This document shows, piece after piece, positions 34,034 through 43,067 of a stretch of 64,000 bases of DNA (its first letter is position 1; each line of letters starts with the position of its first letter). The DNA is from Actinocrispum wychmicini (GTDB taxonomy: Bacteria; Actinomycetota; Actinomycetes; Mycobacteriales; Pseudonocardiaceae): the NCBI RefSeq assembly GCF_004345645.1, contig NZ_SLWS01000013.1, positions 124,001 to 188,000 of the forward strand. The letters are read 5' to 3'. The translations under genes and the position numbers were made by a program. The notes beneath the pieces are model-generated. The model had not been told where the DNA came from. It made no database searches and saw nothing but the letters and a program-made list of their open reading frames with translations.

Positions 34034-35425
34034 TTAGTTCGACACCGCGGCCAGGGCGTCGACCAGGCCGTGGCCGTAGAAGCCGTTGTAGGGCGCGTAC
34101 CCGGAGCAGTACGCGTCCTGGGTGCCGGTGCCGCTGAGGTCGTAGTCGGCCGGGCAGGGGAGGTTCTGGGCCTGGTTGTTGAGCATCCTGGTCAGGCTCG
34201 CCGGGGACGCTTTCGGATGCGTCGACGCCAGCAACGCGAGCACACCGGACACGTGCGGAGCGGCCATGGACGTGCCACAGAACCGTGCGTACCCGCCGGG
34301 CACGGTCGACAGCACACAGCCGCTGTCCGGGTCGTCCGGCCGGCGTTTCTGCTCGCCGCCCGGCGCGGCCACGTCGATCACACCGAGGCCGTACGCGCTG
34401 TACCCGGCCTTCACCTTGTCCTGGCCGACGGACGACACCGCCAGCACACCCCGCAGCCCGGCGGGCAGCACGCGGCAGCTCGGGTCCGGCGGGTTGGCGA
34501 TGTCGACGTTCTCGTTGGTCGCCGCGGCCACGTTCAGCACGCCTTCATAGGTCGCGTACGACACCGCGCGCGTCAACGCCTCACGCACCACACGCTGACC
34601 GGGCTTCGAGCACGTGAACAGCCACGGGTCCACGAAGTAGCTGCTGTTGGTGATGGTCATCTTCTTCTGCGCGGCCCACATGAACCCGCAGATCGCGTAC
34701 TCCGGATAGATGTGACCGTCGTCGTCGACCACCTTGACCGACGCGACCCGTACACCCGGCGCGACGCCTGTGATGCCCTTGCCGTCGTCGGCCGCCGCGA
34801 TCGTCCCGGCGACATGGGTGCCGTGCGGCGAGCCACTCGGGGACCACGCTGTCGGGGCGATGTCCGGACGGCCCGTCAAGCAGCCCGCGGACACCGACGG
34901 GTCGACCGCCGCGCGCAGGTCGGGATGCGTGTCGTCGATCCCGGAGTCCAGCACGCCGACGACCACGTTGCGGCTGCCCTCGGTGACCTCGTGGGCCGCC
35001 CCCGCGTTGATCATCGTCATGTCCCACTGCTCGCCGGTGCGGTCCGTGGCGGGGATCGCCGTGCGGCGGGGCGCCAGCTGGGTCTCGTCGGCCTTCCGGG
35101 GCGAACCCGCCCGCTTGGCCACCGCGGCCTCGGCGCTGAACGCCCGGTTCGGGCCGATCTGGTCGGCGAAACCGGGATCTGTAGCGGTCGCGACCGCCAC
35201 GGCGATCTGTGGGTAGTAGACCGTGGTCGTCCCGCAGGAGCCGGTGATCTCCGCCTGGGCGGCGTCGGGTGTGGTCCCGGGGTCGAACAGCACGATGTAG
35301 CGCAGCGTCCGACCACCGCTGACGCATGCGGCGTCGGCGGGATCGGCCGCGGCCGGCAGTGCACACGTCGCCGCGATCACTGCCGTCAGCACCGCTGCCG
35401 CCCTCACGCGGCGGACCAGAGGCAC
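34034..35425 (-). CDS. Secreted subtilisin-like serine protease (S8)
   Basis: A 463-residue subtilase. GTG at 35423-35425 follows GGAGGT by eight bases. Residues 1-30 form a Sec signal peptide (RRVRAAAVLTAVIAATCALP), and about 30-130 form an inhibitor-I9-like propeptide region (RTLRYIVLFDPGTTPDAAQ). The catalytic triad is Asp160 in VGVLDSGID, His201 in HGTHVAGT and Ser386 in GTSMAAPH. The mature region has several Cys residues for disulfides. Its closing HGLVDALAAV is typical of the family. It interrupts the usual radical-SAM/DUF2344/rne order on the opposite strand, so it is probably an insertion in this lineage. Confidence 0.93.
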   Translation of the reverse strand: MPLVRRVRAAAVLTAVIAATCALPAAADPADAACVSGGRTLRYIVLFDPGTTPDAAQAEITGSCGTTTVYYPQIAVAVATATDPGFADQIGPNRAFSAEAAVAKRAGSPRKADETQLAPRRTAIPATDRTGEQWDMTMINAGAAHEVTEGSRNVVVGVLDSGIDDTHPDLRAAVDPSVSAGCLTGRPDIAPTAWSPSGSPHGTHVAGTIAAADDGKGITGVAPGVRVASVKVVDDDGHIYPEYAICGFMWAAQKKMTITNSSYFVDPWLFTCSKPGQRVVREALTRAVSYATYEGVLNVAAATNENVDIANPPDPSCRVLPAGLRGVLAVSSVGQDKVKAGYSAYGLGVIDVAAPGGEQKRRPDDPDSGCVLSTVPGGYARFCGTSMAAPHVSGVLALLASTHPKASPASLTRMLNNQAQNLPCPADYDLSGTGTQDAYCSGYAPYNGFYGHGLVDALAAVSN

Positions 35426-35606
35426 GACGAAAGACCTCCATCGCTGGGTCGGCCGGCTCGGGGGACCGGCTGTCCACGTTGCGGGACGGTAGCCACGCCG
35501 GGTCGACCAGACAAGTTCATCCGGAGAATTGCGCCTGCCGGTACCGTGCCAGCCGAACGCGGGAGTGCACCAGCGGAGCCGCCGCAGTCCACCAGAAGGA
35601 GTAACG

Positions 35607-36374
35607 CTGAGCCGCCAAGACCAGCCCAACCCGTCACCACCCGGGGTGCAGAAGCTCCGGCTGCGTTACGCCAAACGAGGGCGACTGCGTTTCACGTCAC
35701 ACCGGGACATCGCCAGGGCCTTCGAACGGGCGCTGCGCCGGGCCGGCGCGCCCATGGCGTTCTCCCAGGGCTTCAATCCGCACCCGAAGATCTCCTGGAT
35801 CGGCGCGGCGCCGACGGGGGCGGCCAGCGAGGCGGAATACGTCGAGATCCAGCTTGTTGAACAGGTCGAGCCGGGCCGGCTCGCGGCCGAGCTCGACGCG
35901 GCCATGCCGGCGGGCCTGGACGTGCTGGAGGCGGTGCAGGCCGGGGCGGGCTCGCTCGCCGACCGGATCGACGCCAGCCAGTGGCGGATCGAGGTGCCCG
36001 GTGTCACAGGAGCCGACCTGGCCGGCGCGGTCGCCGCTTTCCTCGCGGTCGAAGTGGCCGAAGTAGAGCGTCTGACCAAGAACGGCATGCGAACAATCAA
36101 CGTCCGACCTGCGGTTGTTCGGGCCGAGACCCGTGAAGTGTCGGCGGCCGGCGAACCATGTGGGATACTTGAGGTGGTGGTACGGCAGACAACACCTGCC
36201 GTACGGCCGGACGACGTACTGAGTGCGCTCCGTGTCGTCGCCGCTTTGGAACCGCCGGTGCCCGCGAAGGCGACCCGGATGGCCCAGGGACGGCTCGACG
36301 ACGGCGGCGGTGTCACCGACCCGCTGGCCCCCGACCGGGCGGCGGAGTCGCACCAAGGCGACGTCCACAGCTGA
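35607..36374 (+). CDS. TIGR03936/DUF2344 protein, partner of the radical SAM protein
   Basis: A 255-residue protein that starts with the family signature LRLRYAKRGRLRFTSHRDIA and continues with FSQGFNPHPKISW. The strongest ribosome binding site, AAGGAG at 35596-35601, is followed five bases later by CTG at 35607, in frame and giving the usual LSRQ-type start. The first standard start is GTG at 35646, which would leave only one residue before QKLRLRYA. A CTG start is therefore proposed but not certain. The C-terminal part (about residues 190-255) varies among relatives. It normally acts with the radical SAM protein encoded upstream. Confidence 0.85.
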   Translation: MSRQDQPNPSPPGVQKLRLRYAKRGRLRFTSHRDIARAFERALRRAGAPMAFSQGFNPHPKISWIGAAPTGAASEAEYVEIQLVEQVEPGRLAAELDAAMPAGLDVLEAVQAGAGSLADRIDASQWRIEVPGVTGADLAGAVAAFLAVEVAEVERLTKNGMRTINVRPAVVRAETREVSAAGEPCGILEVVVRQTTPAVRPDDVLSALRVVAALEPPVPAKATRMAQGRLDDGGGVTDPLAPDRAAESHQGDVHS

Positions 36375-36380
36375 CCTAAA

Positions 36381-36531
36381 GCCACCCCTGGGTGGCATGA
36401 GGCGAGGTTTCCCGCCGCCGGGGCCCCGAGGCTCTGCGGCGGGCCAGGCAGGACTGCTTTGAAAACGGTGTTCGTCAGGGGAAGGCGACGGGCACCGGAG
36501 ACCACAACGTCCGCCGCTGGTAGCGGCGGAC
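36381..36531 (+). promoter_or_regulatory. Structured leader region in front of rne
   Basis: Three strong hairpins lie in the 223 bp before rne: GCCACC/GGTGGC (36381-36396, four-base loop), CCCGCCGC/GCGGCGGG (36411-36443) and GTCCGCCGCT/AGCGGCGGAC (36509-36531, three-base loop). The first may terminate the upstream gene. The others would lie in the mRNA leader, where RNase E genes elsewhere are autoregulated by cleavage. Confidence 0.55.
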
Positions 36532-36597
36532 CGAACGACGACGAGCCCCTGTGCGGCCGCGTTCAGTCATGGACGCGCCCGGGGGCGAAGGAGCTAC

Positions 36598-39500
36598 ATG
36601 TCGGACACGACCACGCCCGCCGGTGACGACACCAGGCGGGACCTGATCGATCTACCGCCCAAGATCCGGGTGCACGCCCTGGCCAAGCTGCTCGGCGCGA
36701 GCAGCCGCGAGGTGCTCGGCGCGCTGGCGGATCTCAACGAGGAAGTGCGCAGCGCCCAGTCCAGCGTGAGCCGCGAGGTGGCCCAGCGGGTCGTCGACGC
36801 GCTCGCGCCCGCTGACGACGCGCCGAGCCCGGCGGCCGCCGAACCCGTCGAGGCGACGGACACAGTGGACACCACGGACACCGCAGACACTTCGGACGTG
36901 CCCGAGGTCGCGGAGGTCGCCAAGGAGCCGCGGCGCGCCCGGCCACCCAAGCAGCCGCTGTTCGCCTCGGCGTCCCCGCTGTTCCTGCCGCCGGAGGCCA
37001 CAGCCCGCCCGGCCCGGCCGGCGCCCGTCGAGGAGCCCGTCACGGACGAGGCCGAAGCCGAAGCCGATGAGTCGGATGACGCCGACGGCCTCGACGAGGA
37101 CGGCAACACCCGCCGCCGGCGTCGGCGCGGCCGCCGGGGCCGTGGCCGGGGCAAGGGCACCCTCGCCGAGGACGGGTCGGAAGAGCAGGACGACGACGCC
37201 GAAGAAGAGCCCGCGGTCGAAGAGGCCGAGGCGCAGGACGCCGAAGCCGACGAGGACGCGCAGGACGCCGAGGACGGGGTGTCCCGTCGGCGTCGGCGTC
37301 GCCGTCGTCGCAAGGGCTCGGACGGCGACGAGTCGTCCGGCGGTGACGACGACCCGCCCAACACCGTCGTGCACGTCCGCGAAGCCCGGGACGAGAAGGC
37401 CAAGCCGGAAAAGCCGGCCGCCGACCGCGACGAGGTCCGCAGCGTCCGGGGCTCGACCCGGCTGGAGGCCAAGCGCCAGCGTCGCCGTGACGGCCGGGAA
37501 GCCGGCCGCCGCCGCGCGCCGATCCTGTCCGAGGCGGAGTTCCTGACCAGGCGCGAGTCCGTCGACCGCAAGATGGTCGTGCGGGAACGCAGCGACCGGA
37601 CCCAGATCGGCGTGCTTGAGGACGGCGTGCTCGTCGAGCACTTCGTCACCTCGTCCGGCACCGGCTCCCTGGTCGGCAACGTCTACCTCGGCCGGGTGCA
37701 GAACGTGCTGCCCAGCATGGAGGCCGCGTTCGTCGACATCGGCCGCGGCCGCAACGCCGTGCTGTATGCCGGCGAGGTCGACTGGGACGCCGCCGGCCTG
37801 GAAGGCAAGGCCCGCCGGATCGAGCAGGCCCTGTCCACCGGCGACAGCGTGCTCGTGCAGGTCACCAAGGACCCGGTCGGGCACAAGGGCGCCCGGCTGA
37901 CCACCCAGATCAGCCTGCCCGGCCGCTTCCTGGTGTACGTGCCCGGCGGCGGCGCCACCGGTATCAGCCGCAAGCTGCCGGAGAACGAGCGGCGCCGGCT
38001 GAAGGACATCCTCAAGCGGATCGTCCCCGAGGACGCCGGCGTGATCATCCGGACCGCGTCCGAGGGCATCAGCGAGGACGAGCTGGCCCGCGACGTCCGT
38101 CGGCTGCAGGCCCAGTGGCAGGTGATCAAGGACAAGGCCGAAGGCAGCGACGAGGTCAAGAAGGCCACCGCGCCGACCCTGCTCTACGAGGAGCCGGACC
38201 TGCTGGTGAAGGTCGTCCGCGACCTGTTCACCGAGGACTTCTCCGGGCTGGTCGTCCAGGGCGACGACGCGTGGGACACGATCGACGCCTACGTCCGGCA
38301 CGTCGCCCCGGACCTGCAGGAACGCCTGAGCCGGCACGTCGGCACCACGGACGTGTTCACCGAGTACCGGATCGACGAGCAGCTGCTCAAGGCCCTGGAC
38401 CGCAAGGTCTGGCTGCCGTCCGGCGGCTACCTGGTGATCGACCGCACCGAGGCGATGACCGTGATCGACGTGAACACCGGCAAGTTCACCGGATCCGGCG
38501 GCAACCTCGAGGAGACCGTCACCCGCAACAACCTGGAGTCGGCCGAGGAGATCGTCCGCCAGCTGCGGCTGCGCGACATCGGCGGGATCATCGTGATCGA
38601 CTTCATCGACATGGTCCTGGAATCCAACCGGGACCTGGTGCTGCGCCGGCTCACCGAATGCCTTGGCCGGGACCGCACCCGCCACCAGGTCGCCGAGGTC
38701 ACCTCGCTCGGCCTGGTACAGATGACCCGCAAGCGCGTGGGCACGGGACTGCTGGAGGCGTTCAGCGCCACCTGCGAGCACTGCCGCGGGCGGGGTGTGA
38801 TCGTGTCCACCGAGCCGATCGTGCGGTCCAACGGCGGCAACGGGAACGGCAACGGCCACCAGCACAGCCACGCGGCCCCGCCGAAGCCCCCGAAGGCCGA
38901 GGAGAAGCCGCAACAACCGGAACGCGCCGAGTCCCAGCGCACCCGCGAGCGGCCCAGCAGGGCCGAGCGCCGGGCCAAAGCCGAGCGTGCGCGCGCGGAG
39001 GCTGCCGAAGCGGCGGCCACTCCGAACGCCGAGACCACGGCCGAGCCGGCCGCTGAGCCGGTCAAGACGGCCGCTGACACCGCGCAGGCGGCGGCCACCG
39101 AACTGGCCACGCCGGCTGCTGACTCGGCAGCGGAGTCGGCCAAGGCGGTGACCGGGTCGGCTGGGCCAGCTGCCGAGTCGGCCACGACCGCTGCTGAGTC
39201 CGCCAACACGGCTGCCGAGTCCGCCAAGGCGGCCGTCGAGCCCGCGGACGCGGCCACTGAGTCCGCCGAGCCGGCCACGACGGCAGCGGGGTCGGCCAGG
39301 CCCGCCACCGAGTCAGCCGAGTCGGTCACTGAGCCCGCGAAGGCGGCTACCGAGTCCGCCAAGACCGGCGAGGTGGTCGCCGCGTCCGGCGAGGCAGCCG
39401 CCGAGCCCGCCGAGGCCCCCGTGGCCGCGGCGGACGTCGTCGACCTCGCGTCCGAGCCGGGCCTGCCGCCGGTCGAGGTCACCAAGGTCAACGAGGACTT

Positions 39501-39693
39501 CGAGGTCACCGTGGACAACAGCGGTGTGCCCGAGGCCCCCCTCGAGCCGGCGCTGAACGGGCACCCGTCGACCGCTTCGTCGGAAGTGCCGCAAGGTGTC
39601 GACGACGACGTGGTCCTGGTCCCGCGCCGGCAGCGGCGACGGTCCGCGTCCAGGCCGGCCGGACCGCCCGTCAACGCAGGTCAGGAGGGGTAA
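36598..39693 (+). CDS. rne: Ribonuclease E/G with extended termini
   Basis: A 1031-residue endoribonuclease. Residues 15-65 (PKIRVHALAKLLGASSREVL) resemble the IF2 N-terminal helical motif. About 70-300 is acidic and Arg-rich with RRRRRGRRGRG-type patches, expected to bind RNA or partner enzymes. The S1 domain follows (GNVYLGRVQNVLPSMEAAFV). Catalytic Asp624 lies in VIDVNTGKF and Asp668 in IVIDFIDM; the Zn-link Cys726 and Cys729 lie in CEHCRGRG. The C-terminal 250 residues are Ala-rich repeats of ESAxxA type. ATG at 36598 follows AAGGAG by six bases. It processes mRNA, rRNA and tRNA and probably scaffolds a degradosome. Confidence 0.95.
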   Translation: MSDTTTPAGDDTRRDLIDLPPKIRVHALAKLLGASSREVLGALADLNEEVRSAQSSVSREVAQRVVDALAPADDAPSPAAAEPVEATDTVDTTDTADTSDVPEVAEVAKEPRRARPPKQPLFASASPLFLPPEATARPARPAPVEEPVTDEAEAEADESDDADGLDEDGNTRRRRRRGRRGRGRGKGTLAEDGSEEQDDDAEEEPAVEEAEAQDAEADEDAQDAEDGVSRRRRRRRRRKGSDGDESSGGDDDPPNTVVHVREARDEKAKPEKPAADRDEVRSVRGSTRLEAKRQRRRDGREAGRRRAPILSEAEFLTRRESVDRKMVVRERSDRTQIGVLEDGVLVEHFVTSSGTGSLVGNVYLGRVQNVLPSMEAAFVDIGRGRNAVLYAGEVDWDAAGLEGKARRIEQALSTGDSVLVQVTKDPVGHKGARLTTQISLPGRFLVYVPGGGATGISRKLPENERRRLKDILKRIVPEDAGVIIRTASEGISEDELARDVRRLQAQWQVIKDKAEGSDEVKKATAPTLLYEEPDLLVKVVRDLFTEDFSGLVVQGDDAWDTIDAYVRHVAPDLQERLSRHVGTTDVFTEYRIDEQLLKALDRKVWLPSGGYLVIDRTEAMTVIDVNTGKFTGSGGNLEETVTRNNLESAEEIVRQLRLRDIGGIIVIDFIDMVLESNRDLVLRRLTECLGRDRTRHQVAEVTSLGLVQMTRKRVGTGLLEAFSATCEHCRGRGVIVSTEPIVRSNGGNGNGNGHQHSHAAPPKPPKAEEKPQQPERAESQRTRERPSRAERRAKAERARAEAAEAAATPNAETTAEPAAEPVKTAADTAQAAATELATPAADSAAESAKAVTGSAGPAAESATTAAESANTAAESAKAAVEPADAATESAEPATTAAGSARPATESAESVTEPAKAATESAKTGEVVAASGEAAAEPAEAPVAAADVVDLASEPGLPPVEVTKVNEDFEVTVDNSGVPEAPLEPALNGHPSTASSEVPQGVDDDVVLVPRRQRRRSASRPAGPPVNAGQEG

Positions 39694-39838
39694 TGCACCC
39701 CGGTGGCGGAAGCGGTCGGGACAATGGAGTATTCTTGTTCCCGGCCCACCTTCCAGTGGGTCGTGTCGTGTGCGGCCCGGTCCTAGTACCCAGGGCCCGC
39801 GTGGCCCCCATCACCAACGAGTAATGCAGGAGACTTCC

Positions 39839-40153
39839 GTGTCCGCGTACGCGATCGTCAAGACCGGCGGCAAGCAGTACAAGGTCGCCGTGGGCGACGT
39901 CGTCGAGGTCGAGAAGCTCGAGGGCGAGCCGGGCACCGAGCTCAGCTTCCCGGCAGTGCTCGTTGTCGATGGCAGCGACGTCATCACCGACGCCGACGTG
40001 TTGGGCAAGGTCTCGGTGACCGGCAAGGTCGTCGCCCAGACCAAGGGCCCCAAGATCCGCATCCACAAGTTCAAGAACAAGACCGGATACCACAAGCGCC
40101 AGGGTCACCGCCAGAAGCTGACCCGCGTCGAGGTCACCGGCATCACCAAGTAA
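39839..40153 (+). CDS. rplU: Large ribosomal subunit protein L21
   Basis: A 104-residue L21 that binds 23S rRNA in the large subunit. YAIVKTGGKQYKVAVGD and the basic C-terminal segment KIRIHKFKNKTGYHKRQGHR are diagnostic. GTG at 39839 follows CAGGAG by seven bases. The 145 bp before it hold a short CCCAC/GTGGG hairpin near 39750-39765 and a plausible promoter around TATTCT at 39732. L27 follows after 14 bp. Confidence 0.98.
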   Translation: MSAYAIVKTGGKQYKVAVGDVVEVEKLEGEPGTELSFPAVLVVDGSDVITDADVLGKVSVTGKVVAQTKGPKIRIHKFKNKTGYHKRQGHRQKLTRVEVTGITK

Positions 40154-40167
40154 GGACCTGACCAGCC

Positions 40168-40431
40168 ATGGCACACAAGAAGGGCGCGTCCAGCTCCCGC
40201 AACGGCCGTGACTCCAACGCCCAGTACCTGGGTGTGAAGCGGTACGGCGGCCAGGTGGTGAAGGCCGGTGAGATCCTGATCCGCCAGCGCGGCACCAAGT
40301 TCCACCCGGGTGTGAACGTCGGCCGCGGCAAGGACGACACGCTGTTCGCGCTGTCCGCGGGAGCGGTGCAGTTCGGCGCGAAGCGCGGCCGTAAGACCGT
40401 CAACATCGTTCCGGTCGAGGCGTCCGCCTAA
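40168..40431 (+). CDS. rpmA: Large ribosomal subunit protein L27
   Basis: An 87-residue L27, whose N-terminal tail reaches the peptidyl transferase centre. MAHKKGASSSRNGRDSNAQY and LIRQRGTKFHPGVNVG match the family. There is no N-terminal extension of the Firmicutes type needing cleavage. The gene is co-transcribed with rplU and ends 14 bp before a strong hairpin. Confidence 0.98.
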   Translation: MAHKKGASSSRNGRDSNAQYLGVKRYGGQVVKAGEILIRQRGTKFHPGVNVGRGKDDTLFALSAGAVQFGAKRGRKTVNIVPVEASA

Positions 40432-40445
40432 GACCGTTTGACATT

Positions 40446-40476
40446 CCAAGGGGCGGGCCGCGTGCCCGCCCCTTGG
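40446..40476 (+). terminator. 13-bp hairpin after rpmA
   Basis: CCAAGGGGCGGGC (40446-40458) pairs perfectly with GCCCGCCCCTTGG (40464-40476) around CGCGT, without a T tract. It may reduce read-through from the ribosomal protein genes into obg, whose start is 27 bp further. Confidence 0.85.
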
Positions 40477-40502
40477 TGCGTTCTGGAGAGGAAGAAGCCG
40501 CC

Positions 40503-41948
40503 GTGTCCAAGTTCGTCGACCGCGTGGTGATCCATGTCGCCGCGGGTGACGGCGGCAACGGCTGTGTCTCCGTGCACCGCGAGAAGTACAAGCCGTTGGG
40601 CGGGCCGGATGGCGGCGACGGCGGCAACGGCGGGGACGTCGTTCTCGTCGTCGACCCGAACGTGCACACCCTGCTGGACTTCCACTTCCGGCCGAACGCC
40701 GCCGGTGGCAACGGCAAGCAGGGCCAGGGCAGCAACCGGGACGGCGCGAACGGCACCGACCTGGAGCTGAAGGTCCCGGACGGCACGGTCGTGATGACCG
40801 AGGCCGGCGAGCTGCTCGCGGACCTGGTCGGCGCGGGCACCCGGTTCGTGGCCGCGGCCGGCGGCCGGGGCGGACTGGGCAACGCGGCGCTGGCCTCCAA
40901 GGCTCGCCGGGCCCCCGGGTTCGCCCTGCTCGGCGAGCCGGGCGACCGGCGGGACCTGGTCCTGGAAGTCCGTTCGGTGGCGGACGTCGGCCTGGTGGGG
41001 TTCCCGTCGGCCGGCAAGTCCTCGCTCATCGCCGTGATGTCCGCGGCGCGTCCGAAGATCGCGGACTACCCGTTCACCACGCTCGTACCGAACCTGGGTG
41101 TGATCACCGTCGGCGAGCACGTCTACACGATGGCCGACGTGCCCGGCCTGATCCCCGGCGCGAGCGAGGGCAAGGGCCTCGGCCTGGACTTCCTCCGGCA
41201 CATCGAGCGCTGCGCGGTGTTGGTGCACGTCGTCGACTGTGCGACGTACGAACCGGACCGCGATCCTGTGTCCGATGTGGACGCACTGGAGACCGAGCTC
41301 GCCCGGTACACCCCGGGCCTGGGCGGTGACCTCGCGGAGCGGCCCCGGGTGGTGGTGCTGAACAAGATCGACATCCCGGAGGCGCGGGATCTCGCCGAGA
41401 TCGTCCGCCCGGACCTCGAAGCCCGCGGCTGGCCGGTGTTCGAGATCTCCACCGCGACCCGGGAAGGACTGCGCGAGCTGAGCTTCGCCCTGGCCGAGGT
41501 GGTCGAGCGGTACCGGGCGGCCAGGCCCGTGGCCGAGCCCACCCGCGTGGTGCTGCGGCCGGTCGCCGTGGACGACAAGGGCTTCGAGGTCATCCTCGAC
41601 CCGGACGACGACGAAGGTTTCATCGTCACCGGCGAGCGGGTCGAGCGCTGGGTGCGGCAGACCAACTTCGACAACGACGAAGCCGTCGGCTACCTCGGCG
41701 ACCGGTTGAACCGGCTGGGAGTCGAGGACGCGCTGGCCGCGAAGGGCGCCCAACCAGGCTGCCCGGTCACGATCGGCGCGTGGACGTTCAGCTGGGAGCC
41801 GTCCACCCCGGCCGGGATCGCCGCCGTGCTCACCGGCCGCGGCACCGACGTCCGGCTGGAGGCGACCGACCGCGTCAACGCGGCCGAACGCAAAATGGCC
41901 CGCCGTGTGCGGCGCGGCATGGCTCCCGAGGATGGCGACGAGCAGTGA
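40503..41948 (+). CDS. obg: Obg GTPase
   Basis: A 481-residue Obg-family GTPase. The glycine-rich Obg fold occupies about residues 1-158 (GDGGNGCVSVHREKY, GPDGGDGGNGG). The G domain has G1 GFPSAGKSS, G2 with PFTTL, G3 DVPGL and G4 NKID. The C-terminal OCT domain spans about 350-430 (FEVILDPDDDEGFIVTGERVERWV). It works in late large-subunit assembly and growth control. GTG at 40503 gives the canonical SKFVDRVVIHV start. Its stop overlaps the proB GTG. Confidence 0.97.
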   Translation: MSKFVDRVVIHVAAGDGGNGCVSVHREKYKPLGGPDGGDGGNGGDVVLVVDPNVHTLLDFHFRPNAAGGNGKQGQGSNRDGANGTDLELKVPDGTVVMTEAGELLADLVGAGTRFVAAAGGRGGLGNAALASKARRAPGFALLGEPGDRRDLVLEVRSVADVGLVGFPSAGKSSLIAVMSAARPKIADYPFTTLVPNLGVITVGEHVYTMADVPGLIPGASEGKGLGLDFLRHIERCAVLVHVVDCATYEPDRDPVSDVDALETELARYTPGLGGDLAERPRVVVLNKIDIPEARDLAEIVRPDLEARGWPVFEISTATREGLRELSFALAEVVERYRAARPVAEPTRVVLRPVAVDDKGFEVILDPDDDEGFIVTGERVERWVRQTNFDNDEAVGYLGDRLNRLGVEDALAAKGAQPGCPVTIGAWTFSWEPSTPAGIAAVLTGRGTDVRLEATDRVNAAERKMARRVRRGMAPEDGDEQ

Positions 41949-43066
41949 GCTCGCCGACGCGCAAGGCCCTGGCCGGCGCGCACAGGATCGTGGTGAAAGT
42001 CGGGTCGTCCTCGTTGACCACGGCCGAAGGCGGACTGGACCCGGCCCGGCTGGACGCCCTGGTCGACGCGCTGGCGGCCCGGTACGCCAACGGCAGCCAG
42101 GTGGTGCTGGTCTCGTCCGGCGCGATCGCCGCGGGCCTGGCGCCACTGGGCATTCCGCGTCGACCCCGCGACCTGGCCACTCAGCAAGCGGCGGCCAGCG
42201 TCGGTCAACTGGCCCTCGCGCACGCCTACGCTTCGTCGTTCGCCCGGTACTCCCTGACGGTCGGTCAGGTGCTGCTGACCGCGGACGACGTCGTCCGTCG
42301 ATCCCACTACCGCAACGCCCAGCGGACGTTCTCCAAACTGTTGGCCCTCAACACCGTGCCCGTGGTGAACGAGAACGACACGGTCGCCACCGAGGAGATC
42401 CGGTTCGGCGACAACGACCGCCTGGCAGCTCTGGTCGCCCACCTGGTCGGCGCCGACGCCCTGTTCCTTCTGTCCGATGTGGACGGCTTGTACGACGGTG
42501 ACCCACGCGCCGGGGCCGGTGCCCGGCGGATCGACGAGGTCGCCGGCGAGTCCGATGTGGACGGTGTGAAAGCGGGCAGCCAGGGCGCGTCAGGCCTCGG
42601 CACCGGGGGAATGGCGTCCAAGTTGTCCGCCGCCCAGCTGGCCTCCTCGGCCGGGGTCCCGGTCCTGCTCGCGGCCGCCGCCCAAGCACCCCAGGCCCTC
42701 GCCGACGCGGACGTGGGCACGGCCTTCGCCGCCACCGGAGCACGCCTCTCCGCCCGCCGGTTCTGGCTCGGCCACGCGGCCGGCGCCACCGGCCGGCTGT
42801 GGCTCGACGACGGCGCTGTCGCGGCTGTCGTCAACCGGCGCCGGTCCCTGCTCAGTGCGGGCATCACCGCGGTGGACGGCGAGTTCGACGCCGGCGACGT
42901 CGTCGAACTGGTGGACCCGGCCGGCCGAGTGGTCGCCCGCGGTGTGGTGGCCTTTGACGCGGCCGAACTGCCGGCCCTGATCGGCCGCTCGACCCACGAC
43001 CTGCCGGCCGAACAACGCCGCGAAGTCGTGCACGCGGACGACCTCGTGCCACTGCGCAACCGTTGA
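41945..43066 (+). CDS. proB: Glutamate 5-kinase
   Basis: A 373-residue enzyme for the first step of proline synthesis, phosphorylating glutamate with ATP. The amino-acid-kinase domain has VVKVGSSSL, VLVSSGAIAAG, NENDTVATEEIRFGDND and SDVDGLYDGDPR. The C-terminal PUA domain spans about 280-365 (GRLWLDDGAVAAVV, DVVELVDPAGRVVARG). GTG at 41945 overlaps the obg stop (GTGA). The gene ends one base before the convergent TetR gene. Confidence 0.97.
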   Translation: MSSPTRKALAGAHRIVVKVGSSSLTTAEGGLDPARLDALVDALAARYANGSQVVLVSSGAIAAGLAPLGIPRRPRDLATQQAAASVGQLALAHAYASSFARYSLTVGQVLLTADDVVRRSHYRNAQRTFSKLLALNTVPVVNENDTVATEEIRFGDNDRLAALVAHLVGADALFLLSDVDGLYDGDPRAGAGARRIDEVAGESDVDGVKAGSQGASGLGTGGMASKLSAAQLASSAGVPVLLAAAAQAPQALADADVGTAFAATGARLSARRFWLGHAAGATGRLWLDDGAVAAVVNRRRSLLSAGITAVDGEFDAGDVVELVDPAGRVVARGVVAFDAAELPALIGRSTHDLPAEQRREVVHADDLVPLRNR

Positions 43067-43067
43067 C

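Noticed and set aside
36652..38916. Long open frame antisense to rne
   Set aside because: The plus strand has catalytic RNase E motifs throughout; the antisense product has no recognisable domain.
39694..39838. Ribosomal-protein L21 leader RNA
   Set aside because: Only a 5-bp hairpin is visible; not enough structure to call a regulatory element.
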